Positions 1 to 11,933 are shown, counted from the stretch's first letter. The stretch is 64,000 bases of DNA from Punctularia strigosozonata HHB-11173 SS5 (GCF_000264995.1 NW_006767435.1:865523-929522); one strand, 5' to 3'. Made by a program: numbers and translations. Notes: generated by a model from the letters alone, not told the origin.

Positions 1-35
1 GGTGGCAGCATGAGCGGGCTAGGGCTCACTGCAGC

Positions 36-845
36 GCCTCAAGTAGACGTAAGGACAGTGGCGCTGCGAATGTTCAGGGATAAAATCATTCTACCAATAT
101 ATCCGCGCCTGCACTCCAAGTTCACGGCGTCCAAGCAGGAGCAAGAGAACATGTTCGCCGAAACGGCTAGCCACCAGCAACCTCGGTTACGACAAATGTA
201 CGTGGGCAGATCGCGATGGTTTTCTGTGATTAACATGATAGCCTTAGGCTGCTCGTCCTCGCGTCCCAAGCGCGAACGCGATTCTCGTCCCTTTCACTCA
301 CGTCGCCTCTGCCCAAGCCGGGTCCCGGCGAAGAAGCGGTCAGCAACCTCCTCAAACTCGTCATGCACCCTCCCTCTTCCGCTTCGTCGACCTCCCCCCT
401 CTCCTCGCACCCATCTTTCTCGTACTCTTACTCCAAACGTGCGTCGAGGGCTCCGTCGTTCCTATCCAGCGGAAAGCCCCGGGACCGAAGAGGCCGGGTC
501 GCGAGCAAGCCGCACAGCCTAAAGGTCGCCAGTTTGGATATAGCAGGAGAGGAAGGCGATGGTGAAGAAACGCCTCGCGGCTTCGTGCTATCATCGGATG
601 GCGAGAAATCAAGGCGGGAGCTTCTGGAAGCTCTTCGGTCGCCCACAAGCGCAGAACCGGACAGTGCCCCACACAATCGCGCCAGCTTCGGCGGGTGGGG
701 ATTACCCGCCGGCGAGGAGGACGGAGAGAAGAAGGACGACGAGGAGGAGTACGGAGAGACGATCGGGGAGAGCATGGACTGGGATGCGGCCCAAGCCGTG
801 GTGGAGAAGATGGTCGGAATGAACTTCGGAGTAGGGGGAACTTAG
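36..845 (+). CDS. C-terminal part of a probable HbrB/Bit61-like TORC2 subunit
   Basis: 3' end of a gene entering from the left edge. I read an exon at 36-198 (acceptor at 35), a 49-bp intron at 199-247, and a last exon at 248-845 ending TAG. The joined protein begins with a block containing VALRMFRDKIILPIYPRL and continues through PRLRQMLLVLASQ, then becomes serine/proline-rich and acidic. An FRD-x-x-x-LP block followed by a leucine-rich LLQML-type segment resembles the end of the HbrB domain (fungal HbrB, yeast Bit61, animal PRR5/Protor), which scaffolds TOR complex 2 at the plasma membrane. The family call rests on that short block alone and is tentative; that the frame is coding is better supported, because the splice joins two clean frames in phase. 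Confidence 0.5.
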
Positions 846-1637
846 TTCGCATGCTGAGGCGTGTTGTCGGAACATCGGGGACTGGACCATGTTTTGCTGA
901 GTTCTCCGCTTCTGCGTGTCTTGGTCAGGTTCTCGTTGCTGTGTATGTGGCGCTTGATTCATTACGCTCAACGTCAGGTACGGCTGAAGTAACGAAGCCC
1001 ACCCCGCACGCCAACTAGCTATGTATCGGGTCTTATTGGATGCAATCAGTGCTGGGCGCTCATCCCGCAGCCGGGCGATGCGCGAGAATGTTCCTGATGT
1101 AAACATCGGGATGAAACAAGATTGGCGCCCAGTACTGTCCCACCTGCTATCGTGTACGGCACAAACGCGAAGGGAGCACCGTGCTCCATATTGGCCTCAC
1201 CGGCACCCACTGCTGTTTAGCGATTGTTGCAATCTTCTAAGTCGGTCCATTCACGTTTGCACGCTTATCGTCTCGTGCGATTGGCATCGCTGCATGCCGA
1301 GTTACTGATGTGAACAGTTCGGTGGCAGGGGTGGGGAGGAGAAGCGGCGTCGCGCTCGACCACACAGCCTCGCTCAGAGTGGGGGGAGGGCAAGCAAGAC
1401 TCAAGAACACGAAATGGATCGCATAGAAATTTGCCGACGGGACGTGCGCAGTGATGCCTTGAAACTCGCCGCGGAGAACCGGGCTGTGTCTCATGTTTAT
1501 AACATGTGCCCATGGGGCCTCGTTCATTCAACAGGCAGGCCCTCAGCCCAGCATCTTCGTGAGTCCAGTTAACGGCGCAGCACGGCTAGGACGCTGATCA
1601 TGGTCGTTTCCTCAGGGTGTCACCTTCGCCAACGTAG
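846..1637. other. Intergenic region; first copy of the duplicated promoter
   Basis: No coding frame I trust. From about 897 to 1130 it matches 4476-4715 by eye (shared blocks around GTATGTGGCG, GTAACGAAGCC and GGCGCCC), so it is the upstream part of tandem unit 1 and probably the promoter of the gene at 1638. Confidence 0.6.
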
Positions 1638-4475
1638 ATGGCATCCACATTCTCCCCATTCATCAACGGAAAATTCATGGGCGGCAAAGGCGCCGACTAC
1701 GGCTACGCCTCCGGATCTTACTTGCGACATTATCCCGGCACCCTCTTTCTATGTCTTGCATGGATTGCCTATACTCTTGCAATGTTATGGCTTCTCAACG
1801 ACACCTCACAGATGTCGTCTCCCGAGAGGATCTTCGCATTTCGGAAGGAGCGCATCGCTGAACATATGACTGTGATTTTCTCTCAGGGCCACACAGGCAT
1901 TACCGCCGCTCACCTCGCGCGACTAGCCATCTCCGCCCTCCAGAATCCCTCCACTGCGCCACGCACCTGGACCGAACTCTTCTGGATCGCAGACGGAAGC
2001 TGGCAGAACCCTATAGGCATGGGGCAAGCGTACCTCACGATGGCTAGAAAGCGCGTGAAGCCTTCCGCCACGTTTGTTCTCTTCAGCATGGCGTGTGCTC
2101 TCGCTTTAGCCACTCCAAGCGTTATCACGAGAGCCTGGCCGTCAGGGACCATCGATACCCGCGTTACTCGCCAGGCTCGCGTCGAGACGTTGACACCAGA
2201 AAGCTTCAACAATGTGGGAAGTGTGGCTCAGATGGCCACGGGGGAAGGCTCGTGGACGTCGGGGCTCTCAGTATTCGATATCTACAACTCTAGCGTCTTC
2301 ACCAGAGGACAGAACTCATCGGTTCCAACGAATCGCACCCTAGACGACATATTCTTTGGCGGCGATCCCCATGGGATGAACATCAGCTCGATGGCCGGTG
2401 TCTGGCTCCGTGGCGGATGCGAGGTATTACAGTCCGTCTCAGTGCCTTACCCCGGAGACCTCCATAATTCTTCTAACACAGCGACATGGCAATGGTGCCA
2501 GGATCTTGGAATGTACGGATCTTGGAATGATCGCACTATATGGTCAGCCAAGGAATTGCCAGATATCGACTTGACAGTGAACTGGTGCTCCGACTGGGCA
2601 GCCAATTCGACTTACAATACGGACTGGATGAACCAGCCCCCATTCTCCGATGCGAGCGTTATAGCACAAGTTCATAGCCACAGCACGGATGGCTCAGAAG
2701 ACGTCACAGGCTACATCAAATGCAACGCGTCCTTCGCTACGGGGGCAGCGGATGTTGATGGTCAGCGCCAGACGTTTTCACAGTTTGAGCAATCGGGGTA
2801 CTTCGACACAAGCGTCTGGCGAGACGAAATCCCTTGGCATCCGCTAGTCATCGCCTTCTCAGTTTTGACGCAGGAACTTCCTCCAGACAATGATGGCAAT
2901 TGGATACGCTACGATTCCACCCTGCAGATGCTAGGATACAAAGCTCGTTTGCACGAGGGTGGGGAAACGAATATCACCGCAACGGATGCGGAGGGGGGCG
3001 ATGGGATCGATGAAGATGGTGCTATTCTTCACAGCCAAATCACCCTCGAAACTATGTCTTCGCAAATGTGGGTTGGTGCAACGCACATGACCGCAACCCT
3101 GGCCACGCTCTCGCGTAACGAGACTTTCGCTCAGGCCGTTCAACTCGTTCCGATCTCAGGAAGAAACAGAAACCTGGATTTCGTCTACCTTGCCGTTGCA
3201 ATGCTTGGCAGTTGGCTCCTCATTCTCGTCTATTGCACCATCCGTATGCATCGGCTGACCTTCAGCGGGAGCCTGAACGCGTATTCAGCGGGCCGTCTCC
3301 TTGTGGACTGGCCAGAGCTGGTCGAGGAGCATTGTTGCGGTGACCTCGCAGAGAACGGTAATCTACAAACCCCGTTTGGACGCGTCGAAGACACGAGGCC
3401 AGAGGAAGAAGTGGGGCATATTGGCGTCACTCATACAGGCGGAGGAAAGATACACAAGTTGACCAAGAGACGAGCTTATCGGTGACCGAGTAAGCAAACG
3501 AGTTGACGACAGGACTTGATTCGGACATCGGATCGAATCTTGATACTCATGGGAATTTCATTTCGCATTTCCTTTTGGGCGTCACTGTCGTTACAAGGAC
3601 GTCTCTTTCAGAGCGGGTATAATCTATTTGTATTTGATGCATCAGGACGAATGTTGGTATGTAGCGGCTCGTAGTGACCATACGAACGTGCGTAGTTGGC
3701 AGGTTCACAAAGCCTCCAACGCCTTTCAAGCAAGACTGTAGCAAACCTCGAAATCGTTGTCCGAAGTTGTCTTGTAGCCAACGTGAAGGCGCGGCTGAGG
3801 GCCTCGGTCCCTGCTCTGACAACATTTCGCCACGAACGCTTGCGATGCCATAAACGGTGGCCCCGATATATACATGTTGATCCTTGGGGTCACTGGGGTG
3901 GATGGCCTAGCTGATTTCCGGGAGCTTTTCTGCAAAAGAAAGCGCACGCCCGGGTCGCGAAAGGCCCGGGCACACGAGGGAGTTCCCCTTGTAGATTCAG
4001 TCGCCGGACGTGATCCGTATGCAGAAAGGTCGGAGGTCGAATCTGGGTGCACTCAATCTGCGAGACACGCGCGGCTGCGATTGCGTTGTTGCCAGCAAAA
4101 GGTGCATTTCGCATGTGGATAGCGCCGTGTGTGAGCGGCCTTGAATGATTGTAGGAGCCACAGTGCAACAATGGTTATGCATTATACGACGGTTTGATGT
4201 AGAGGGGTAGAACGCGCTTGCACGAAACTTCGGTTAGAGCCCTGGTATCGCGGACGACGACGTGCGGACGAGACGGCGCAACAAGACTACCACGTGGTGT
4301 GCATGTATGTGCGCGGCAACCGGCCGCGGCGTTCCGCTTTTGGGAAGTTTTGGGACCCGTGCCGGGGAAGTACCATACCGTACCCCCGCGAGCGAGCTGC
4401 GCAACATTCCCCCACATTCGCAGAGGACTGGCCAAAGCCGCAAAGGCTGACTCGGGCATTTGATCCCGCATATAA
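897..4475 (+). repeat. Tandem duplication, unit 1
   Basis: About 3.58 kb holding upstream sequence, one membrane protein gene (1638-3485) and a downstream tail. The head matches the head of unit 2, and the tail (about 4270-4475) matches 7890-8040, just before the GTPBP1-like gene. The intergenic middle has diverged beyond recognition, so the duplication is old while the reading frames were kept. Boundaries are by eye, give or take some tens of bases. Confidence 0.6.
1638..3485 (+). CDS. Three-TM membrane protein of an uncharacterised basidiomycete family (copy 1)
   Basis: Intronless 615-aa frame. Hydrophobic segments lie near residues 33-53 (start GTLFLCLAW), 135-160 (start SATFVLFSM) and 508-535 (LAVAMLGSWLLILVYC). 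Between the second and third is a roughly 350-residue hydrophilic domain with many N-x-S/T sequons and scattered cysteines, best read as a luminal or extracellular domain, followed by a short basic C-terminal tail. The ATG at 1638 is the first in frame and aligns with the start of the paralog at 5206. The most conserved block between the two is SALQNPSTAPRTWTELFW after the first TM. I recognise no enzyme or transporter motif; fungal lineage-specific membrane proteins of this layout have no assigned function that I know. Retention of both copies suggests function. Confidence 0.85.
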   Translation: MASTFSPFINGKFMGGKGADYGYASGSYLRHYPGTLFLCLAWIAYTLAMLWLLNDTSQMSSPERIFAFRKERIAEHMTVIFSQGHTGITAAHLARLAISALQNPSTAPRTWTELFWIADGSWQNPIGMGQAYLTMARKRVKPSATFVLFSMACALALATPSVITRAWPSGTIDTRVTRQARVETLTPESFNNVGSVAQMATGEGSWTSGLSVFDIYNSSVFTRGQNSSVPTNRTLDDIFFGGDPHGMNISSMAGVWLRGGCEVLQSVSVPYPGDLHNSSNTATWQWCQDLGMYGSWNDRTIWSAKELPDIDLTVNWCSDWAANSTYNTDWMNQPPFSDASVIAQVHSHSTDGSEDVTGYIKCNASFATGAADVDGQRQTFSQFEQSGYFDTSVWRDEIPWHPLVIAFSVLTQELPPDNDGNWIRYDSTLQMLGYKARLHEGGETNITATDAEGGDGIDEDGAILHSQITLETMSSQMWVGATHMTATLATLSRNETFAQAVQLVPISGRNRNLDFVYLAVAMLGSWLLILVYCTIRMHRLTFSGSLNAYSAGRLLVDWPELVEEHCCGDLAENGNLQTPFGRVEDTRPEEEVGHIGVTHTGGGKIHKLTKRRAYR

Positions 4476-5205
4476 TTTGAGTTTTCCGCTTCAGCGTGTC
4501 CTGTGAAACTCGCGCTCTCGTCGTCGTTGTGTATGTGGCGTTGATTCATTGCGTGCAATGCTACGAAATAAGTAACGAAGCCTGCTTCGCACGCCAACCA
4601 GCTGTGTAATGGCCGTAGGCCGTGGCTCGGCGCTCGCTCCGCAGCGTAGCGATGCGCGAGAAATGTTCCTTGATGCGAACACCAGGATCAACTAAGATGG
4701 GCGCCCGGTACTGTCCCCCCCTTCCCCTCGGTGGCTATCGTCTCGGGCAAGCACACGAAGGAGCTGCGTCGGCATGCACTTGAATGCCCTACGCCGAGAT
4801 CTTCATGTTGCCTTTGTGGCGGCTGGATCCATCATTCTCCGCGAGATCGGCACTGCTGCATGACAAGTTGTGTGAAGAATCATCTCGTGAAGACGAGTGT
4901 ACCGCGCTCATTCACAAAATCACGGAACGCCGGTGTGGGCTTTATTCATATTGTAATGAAACACGACGGGCATCGCATGACAGTTCAGATCCCATGATCC
5001 ACTGACATCCGATGTGAGCTCTGTAGTGACGCTGCGGCTAGTCGCATTGTGTTTTGCGTTTATAAGTCGTGCTCTAGGCCTCACTCGGCCAGCGGGCAGG
5101 TCCTCAGCGCGGCATAATTGTGAGTGGAGTCAGATAGTAGTACTCGGTGACAAATGCTGATGGTGATGCCTTCCGTAGCCTCTCAATCACCCTCGTTCAA
5201 CGCCG
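3486..5205. other. Intergenic; tail of unit 1 and head of unit 2
   Basis: No supported gene. 4270-4475 is a degenerate copy of the GTPBP1-like promoter (CACGTGG block, CCCACATTCGCAG, CTGACTCGGGCA, then TATAAT at 4471). 4476-4715 repeats the 897-1130 block. Confidence 0.55.
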
Positions 5206-7005
5206 ATGCTATCCAGATTCTCTCCCTTCGTGAACGCGAAGCTCGTGACGAGCAAAGCGTCTGTGTATGCCTCCGCCTCCGGTTCATACTTGCGTAGTTA
5301 TCCAGGCACCCTTTTCCTCTGCCTTGCCTGGTTCGTTTACACAGCCTTCATGCTGTTTCTCCTCGACAATATCTCGCAGATGAAATCCAATGACAAGCTC
5401 ATCTTCGGCTGGCGGAAGGAGACCTGTGCCGAACACCTGACCACCTGGTTCTTCCAAGCCCATACACAAATCACCGGCGCGCACCTCGCACGTCTCGCGA
5501 TATCTGCGCTACAGAACCCGTCAACTGCTCCGCGCACTTGGACCGAATTGTTCTGGCTGGCAGACCGCGGTTGGCAGGGCCCGATGGGTATGGGTGATGC
5601 ATACTTCACCATGATAAGGCGTCGTATACGCCCCTCCGCAACCTTCATCCTCTTCAGCCTAGCATGCGGCCTCTCTCTGAGCACTCCAAGCGTTATCACA
5701 CGCGCATGGCCGCAGGGAAATATCGATACCCTCGTCAACAAGACCGTCATCGTGGAAGCGATCTCTCCGCATAATATAAATAACCTCGGGGCGTTGGAAC
5801 AAATAGCGACGGGTGAAGCCTCCTGGACATCAGGTTTCTCGATCTTCGACGTCTACAACACCAGTATTTTCATGGCTGAAGATAGATCTTCGGGTTCGGT
5901 TGACCGTACCCTAGGGAACGTGTTCCTCGGGACCGACACCTATGGTATGGAGATACCGACCATACCAGGTATATGGTTTGACGGTCGATGCGAGCCCGTG
6001 ACGAACGCAATCCCACCCTTTCCTGCCATATACAGCCACACGATCGCCTTGGAACAGTGGTGCTTTGCTCTTGGAATGCGCGGGTTTCAGAAGCCAGCTC
6101 AGCTGTCACCGCCATCCGGACTGCCAGCGAACATCGTCGTAGAAATTGACTGGTGTTCCGACTGGTACGCTGACTGGGAAACCAACTCAGGGTGGATCAA
6201 TCAAAACGTTGCGCAAGCCAACGTCGTAGCTCATGTGATGAGTTACGACAAGAATGGCGGCACCGACTCGTCTGGGTACATCAACTGTACCGGCTCTATC
6301 GCCACAGGCACGGCTGCTCTTCACGGTGAACGACAGACCTATTCACAATTCCGACCACATCCCTATTTCGACATCAATATGGAGCATGACGAAATCCCAT
6401 GGCATCCGCTCGTCGCTGCCTTCGCCTCCATCACCCAGTACTTCGGTGGCAGTGAAACGGACTATGAACGCTATGACTCCATTTTGAGGATGCTTGGTTA
6501 TCAAGCTCAAGTGACACAGGATGATGCTACGGGCACCAATAGTCAACAGTACCAACAAGTCAACGTTTCAACTCTGGCTGACCAGATGTGGGTTGGCGCA
6601 ACGCATATGACTGCAGCCCTGGCCACACTCTCTCGTGACCACGTTAGTGTCGGAGCTATCCAACACATATCAGTCTCGGGAAGACGTAGGAACCCCGTTT
6701 TCATCTACCTCGCCATCGGGATGATCGGCAGCTGGATGCTCATCCTCATCTTCTGCACCATACGCATGCACAGGCCGACGTTCAGTGGCAGTCTGAACGC
6801 ATACTCCGCTGCGCGACTCCTTGCTGAATGGCCAGAGCTGGTAGACGAACACTCCTGCGGAAGTCTCAGCGATAACGTCAATCTGCGAGCCGCGTTCGGG
6901 CGCGTTGAGGATACTTTGCCGTACGAGGAGGTGGGGCATGTCGGAGTTACGCATACCATTGGCGAGGAAATGCACAGGCTTGACCGAAAGCGGGCTTATC
7001 GATAA
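5206..7005 (+). CDS. Three-TM membrane protein of an uncharacterised basidiomycete family (copy 2)
   Basis: Intronless 599-aa paralog of the 1638-3485 product, collinear over its whole length. It has the same three hydrophobic segments (GTLFLCLAWFVY, SATFILFSLACGLSL, YLAIGMIGSWMLILIFC), the same SALQNPSTAPRTWTELFW block, the same WCSDW motif in the large domain and the same RKRAYR-type C terminus. By eye well over half of residues are identical, with most changes in the glycosylation-rich middle domain. The start is set by the paralog alignment. Function unknown; arrangement and conservation point to an old tandem duplication with both copies kept. Confidence 0.85.
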   Translation: MLSRFSPFVNAKLVTSKASVYASASGSYLRSYPGTLFLCLAWFVYTAFMLFLLDNISQMKSNDKLIFGWRKETCAEHLTTWFFQAHTQITGAHLARLAISALQNPSTAPRTWTELFWLADRGWQGPMGMGDAYFTMIRRRIRPSATFILFSLACGLSLSTPSVITRAWPQGNIDTLVNKTVIVEAISPHNINNLGALEQIATGEASWTSGFSIFDVYNTSIFMAEDRSSGSVDRTLGNVFLGTDTYGMEIPTIPGIWFDGRCEPVTNAIPPFPAIYSHTIALEQWCFALGMRGFQKPAQLSPPSGLPANIVVEIDWCSDWYADWETNSGWINQNVAQANVVAHVMSYDKNGGTDSSGYINCTGSIATGTAALHGERQTYSQFRPHPYFDINMEHDEIPWHPLVAAFASITQYFGGSETDYERYDSILRMLGYQAQVTQDDATGTNSQQYQQVNVSTLADQMWVGATHMTAALATLSRDHVSVGAIQHISVSGRRRNPVFIYLAIGMIGSWMLILIFCTIRMHRPTFSGSLNAYSAARLLAEWPELVDEHSCGSLSDNVNLRAAFGRVEDTLPYEEVGHVGVTHTIGEEMHRLDRKRAYR

Positions 7006-8087
7006 TTCGGCATGTCATTGGCTTGCCAACTGGACGGGATTAGTAGAGTGCGGTGCATTGTCGTCCCATAGACACCGTGATAGCGACTCTTGCAGGACAA
7101 ATAATTTTTGCTGTGTTCGTTCCAGCAGCGTGTGTCGTAACGGCGGAGCATAACGTGGCTGCTATAGAATTATCCCCGGCATTGCATCTCCCCTAGAGGA
7201 TTGCAAGCACGCTGCCGAAGGAGAAGTACAGAATGTCAACGTTGTCTGTCGGGAGCGTAGCAAGTCAGACGGTCGCACCAGGATCGGCATTGAGACTAAT
7301 TGACGGCTTGATTTTTTTTGGATCGAGGTTGTCTATGGAGGTCTCCCCAAACGCCTAGCGCGTTCTGTTGATAGCTGGCTTCCGCATCCGGTGAGATGCA
7401 GGGATACCAACCTGCAGGATACGAGGCAGGTCCAGGTCGTATACGATGACCATGTTCGCGGAAGGACAATTTCATCCGAAGTCTGATGCTCTTCAAAATG
7501 TTAACGGAAGGTAAACTTGTCTTGAGAATATAGTCGAAGTCTACTTTCGCAGTGTCCCCAGACCATATATAGCTCAGGCCATTGTCAGGTGAACTCGGAT
7601 TGTAGACGCACTCGTTTATGCTTGCACCAAGAGCTTTATCAGCAAGCCTCGCATCAGCGTACAGGCTTCTACCGAATGCAACAGCCCCTAACAAAGATAT
7701 ATCGGATGGAATACCGAGATTGAGGGTTCAGCGAACAGCCAATACAGGCCCAAACGATGGCGATCAGTCCCGCGGCTCACAATCAAGTTCGCATATCCGT
7801 TTCCGGGCACTTACGTGAACATGGGACCCCGCTTGTAGTTTGCTTTGTGAACTGCTCTGTTGCCTGCGAAAGAGCCGAAAGTAAGCAAAGGTACGCACGT
7901 CATGACCGGGATCTCCACGTGGCATGCATATGCGCAGGCTGCCTTTCTCGAGCGAGTCATCGAGCTGTACAACGTCCACCCACATTATTCGCAGATAACT
8001 ACTGGCAAACCCTGACTCGGGCACTTGACTCCGCATATAAGCGCCGTTAATGAGTGAGAATCGGCAATCCACCTCACTTCCGTGATC
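7006..8087. other. Intergenic region and GTPBP1-like promoter
   Basis: No gene seen. The last 200 bases (about 7890-8040) are the source of the sequence duplicated at 4270-4475. Contains a CACGTGG E-box-like site near 7917 and a TATA-like site at 8036. Confidence 0.5.
8036..8041 (+). promoter_or_regulatory. TATA-like element of the GTPBP1-like gene
   Basis: TATAAG 47 bp before the ATG at 8088. The matching position in the duplicated relic reads TATAAT at 4471-4476, so the element predates the duplication. Confidence 0.4.
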
Positions 8088-10789
8088 ATGGCGACCCTCC
8101 GGTCGTTCCAGCAGGACATAGACGATATACACAATCGTGAGGTCGCGAAACAGCGCGCACAGGCCACGGCGGCCCAGGTTCAAATCACCAAGGACAGCAA
8201 GAAGCCGCGAATAGAGAAGGAGAAGCCGCGAACAGAGAAGGAGAAGGCCGGAGTGAAGAGCGATGATAGCACGGCCGATGCTTGGGGAAAGAAGGCCGAG
8301 GGGTTTGACCTTCAGTCCGGTGTGGAGGAAGAAATTGTGGTATGTGCTCATCCACTAAACGTTTCCGATGGTCGAGGCTTAGAGCATCGCGCTTCGATAG
8401 ACATTATTGACGTCTGGCGTCCCTACGAACCACGACCGGGCGAAGGACATGCTGTCCGCGCTGCTAACCCAGCACCGCGGGGAGTATGTCTTCCGATTAG
8501 GGGCTCAGCCTCCACATGCGCGATTATTCGCTGGCGAATCATTAAACGGAGACGACTGGACAGGCGTAGCAAGAACGCCCGACGAGCTTGCGCGTTTACG
8601 AGCTGCGATAGTTACGGCTACGGAGGAGGTTGGAGGAAAGGTATACTATTTCCCAATTCAGTGTCGGAGTATCTCGTTTCTTACTCAAACGCTCAGGTTT
8701 CTATTCTATTTGAGAGCGGAGACGGTCCCCGGATAACGCTGTTATTACGATTACCTCCTCCCAACGTATCTTTAACGCCGGAGGTCCGTTGCGCAGTAGT
8801 AGGCAACGTGGACAGTGGAAAGTCAACGACATTAGGTGTTCTCACCCGAGGTACGCTCGAATTATTTGAGCCTGCTATGTGCGCCCTTCACGGTGATCAC
8901 AGGCGCGCTGGATGACGGAAGGGGCCGAGCGCGAGTGGCGCTTTTCCGGCACAAGCATGAAGTTGAGACAGGTCGGACGTCCAGCGTTGGCATGGAGGTG
9001 AGCATCTCTCGGCCGTTTTAGGCGAGATGGCAGCTCACAGGCGCAGATTCTGGGGTTCGCGCCTTCAGGCGCGCCGATCCTTCCCAACAGTGGAGCTCCT
9101 CTCGATCCCGAGACCATCAAGCACGAGAAGCTCAGCTGGGACGCGATAGCAGAGCAAGCCGCGAAGATCGTTTCCTTCATCGGTGCGTTCTCGCACTTCT
9201 CATCGGCTTCGCGTTCTGACGGGATCTGCACAGATTTGGCCGGACACGAGCGATACCTCAAGACTACGCTTTACGGTCTGACCTCAGGCGCTCCATCATG
9301 CGTCATGCTCATCGTCGGTGCCAACGCCGGTCTTATCGGCATGTCTAAGGAGCACCTCGCCATCTCGCTCGCGCTGAACGTGCCAGTCGTCGTATGCATC
9401 ACTAAGGTACGCTGACGATGACGGTCCGATGTTGGCTTCAATGCAAATGACCTCAACATAGATTGATATGACCCCGCCGAAAATTCTGGCCGAAACTGTC
9501 GAGCGAGTCGTCAAGATTCTGAAGAGTCCTGGGTGTCGGTTAGTGGCCCGTTTCTATTACACATTCTCCGTTGTTCTCAATAGCGCGATCTCGACCAGGA
9601 AAACCCCTGTGTTCGTCAAGAACATGGAGACGGCTGTTGAAGTATCGCAGACTTTCGCGAAGGAGAGGTATGTTCATTCGCGCGTGTGGGCGGAAGGGCT
9701 GCCTTCTCACGCTTCATATAGGTTATGTCCGATATTCCAGGTATCGAACGTGACTGGAGCGGGACTTGACTATGTAAACCCTCATCATCGCTGAGGTTTG
9801 ACGCATCCTCTTGCTCATGTTGGCGGCCCAGGTCCGCACCTTCTTGAACCTCCTGCCCTCCAGCGAGGGCGATGATGAGAAATTTGTCGCTGAGCAGCCG
9901 CTTGAAGTCAGTCAGATTGGCCATATCTTATATCACCGTTCACTGACCTAGCTATATGCAGTACTCCATCACCGAGGTTTGGTCCGTCCCCTACGTCGGC
10001 ACTGTCGTGAACGGGATCATCAACAGTGGGGTGATCAAGACTGGCGACAACGTCTGGTACGGGCCCGATGCGAATGGAAATTGGCAGTCCACGGCCATCA
10101 AGAGCATGCAGCGCAAACGGTTAGTGATCGAATTCATCCCTTGTTTGCGACGCGTACAAACCTAAGAGGTCCACAGGGCAACTGTGACGAGCGCCGAGGC
10201 AGGCCAAAGCGTTTCCTGCGCCCTGAAGCGTGTACGCAAGGCGGCGGTGAGGAAGGGGATGGTCCTCGTCCACAAGGGCGAGACGCCTCCCAAAGGTGCG
10301 CATAAACGAGCCTGGCTTGATTCCCAGATGCTCATACCCTCTGTTACAGCGGTGCGCGAGTTCGAGGGTCAGGTCCTAATTCTGTAGTAAGTGTGGCATC
10401 TGAATTCGTTCCCGTGACTTCAGCTGATGCGTATGATAGCCACAACACGACGATGCAGAAGAACTATCAGGCCATGCTTCACTGCGGGGTATGCATGCTC
10501 ATCCGCTTATCTCTGCCCACATCGGTTAACCAGTCCGTATCATGATGCAGGCTGTTCGGCAGACAGTCCGCATTGTGTCCATTAACCATCCCGGAGGCCT
10601 ACTGCGCACTGGCGACAGGGCGACGGTAACCTTCCAGTTCATCTCTCATCCCGAGTTTGTCAAGGAGGGAATGAAGCTCCTTTTCCGCGAAGGGAAGACC
10701 AAGGTACGTCGTCGCGCTTCAACAGGCGAGTCGCTGTACTTATTCCCGTGGGCATGTAGGGTCTTGGAGTTATCACCCGCATATTGTGA
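8088..10789 (+). CDS. GTPBP1: GTPBP1/GTPBP2-family translational GTPase
   Basis: Sixteen exons joined in phase give 622 aa: 8088-8339, 8401-8640, 8697-8850, 8903-8997, 9047-9182, 9234-9406, 9462-9538, 9599-9667, 9722-9773, 9832-9906, 9962-10119, 10177-10295, 10350-10386, 10440-10488, 10551-10703, 10760-10789. Introns are 49-62 bp. G motifs are clear: GNVDSGKST (about 200-208, P-loop), DLAGH (293-297) and TKID (349-352). [16 protein letters not shown] and the C terminus [16 protein letters not shown] are hallmark GTPBP1 segments. EF-Tu-like domains II and III follow the G domain. In animals GTPBP1/2 act in cytosol on stalled ribosomes and exosome-linked mRNA decay; the same role here is inferred. 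The N-terminal 85 residues are low-complexity, with a short repeat around [14 protein letters not shown]. The ATG at 8088 is the first in frame after the TATA-like site. Confidence 0.92.
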
Positions 10790-11440
10790 CCACTGTATCG
10801 GAACGGCATGGTTCTGGTTATATGTTGTATGTACATGATTTGTATTCCTTTGCTGTCCCTTTTCTTTCTTTGTAGCATAGGACAGTCGTCAATGCACTCA
10901 TGTCAGCATCGCACTGCATGGTGCCGGGAAGGGCTCCGGAACGTCTGCGATCGCTAGATACTGGATATATTGACTAGTTATCCCAACAGCTTGCCTTCGC
11001 CGACGAGCAAGTAAAAAGGCTGCAGCGTCGACGTACCTCGCTTCCTCTATGCTCTCCATAAGCCTCAAGAGGCAAACAGATACTTGCAAGACGTCATTGT
11101 CATAATGTGAGTACAACGTTAACAACATATGGCAATGCGCTACAACAATACGACATGTAATAACGGGAGTCCAGTGTACGGAATACTCTCAATTTAGCTG
11201 TAAAGGATCGCGCCTCCCGAGTCCCTATCGCTCGTCTCGATACGTTTTTCGTACTGGCCTCGCTGATTACATTGATTCTCATCAGCTCGGCAGCATCCCT
11301 ATGGTACGATCGACATATATACGTCGTATCTACACGGTTGTACATGTACCTTAGCTGAGCTTCCCCCCCAACAAGCTACTTTGGCCCGTTACGTGTAGCC
11401 CGTTGTGCTCTCGTGTGTCGGAACTTGTGTGTGCGACGCA
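10790..11440. other. Intergenic, 3' flank of the GTPBP1-like gene
   Basis: AT-richer than its surroundings. I see no coding frame, RNA gene or repeat in it. Confidence 0.5.
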
Positions 11441-11883
11441 CCAGGCTCCTAAACCATCCGCACGTATCGTGTTCATATCCAGCAATCCTAGAGCGCCGGG
11501 CAAGGTTGGATCATAGATGGGAAAATACTACCATTATTGTATATGCATTATGTAAGAGTCCCAAAGCGTTAAGCGACATACTCTTTTTGGAAACGTAAGG
11601 GCTGGATTGAACACGATACGGCGGCTGGCACAACTGGCAATTTCAAATTGCCTTGCCGGTCGGCACACCTCCGTAAGAATGATTCTAGGGCTCGCTTAGC
11701 AGTATCGCAAAGCTGTCCGAGGCAGCTGAATAACCATCAGCTTCCTCCGGATCAGGCAACGAAACTCGGGCATTCCCGACAGGTCTTACACTCTCTGCTG
11801 GTCCTCGGCCGAAGTCAGCACAATGTAGAACGATGGGTTGCGATGCTTCGACGACATGTCGATGTTGACGCTATATGGGTATA
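11441..11883 (+). repeat. Left arm of a 443-bp inverted repeat
   Basis: Reverse complement of 12748-13190 with no mismatch or indel in the parts compared; both ends map to each other at exactly 443 bp. Read on the minus strand it carries a TATATATA run just beyond the arm and a short frame starting MSSKHRNPSF that stops after about two dozen residues. No known gene recognised. Confidence 0.9.
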
Positions 11884-11933
11884 TATACAAGCCTTGTGGA
11901 AGGGTGAGGAAGGCTACTATGGCTGAGCGGTGA

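Larger units (their letters stand above)
4476..8045 (+). repeat. Tandem duplication, unit 2
   Basis: Head-to-tail partner of unit 1, about 3.57 kb, containing the gene at 5206-7005. Its tail is the working promoter region of the gene starting at 8088, so unit 1 carries a non-functional copy of that promoter between the two membrane genes. Confidence 0.6.
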
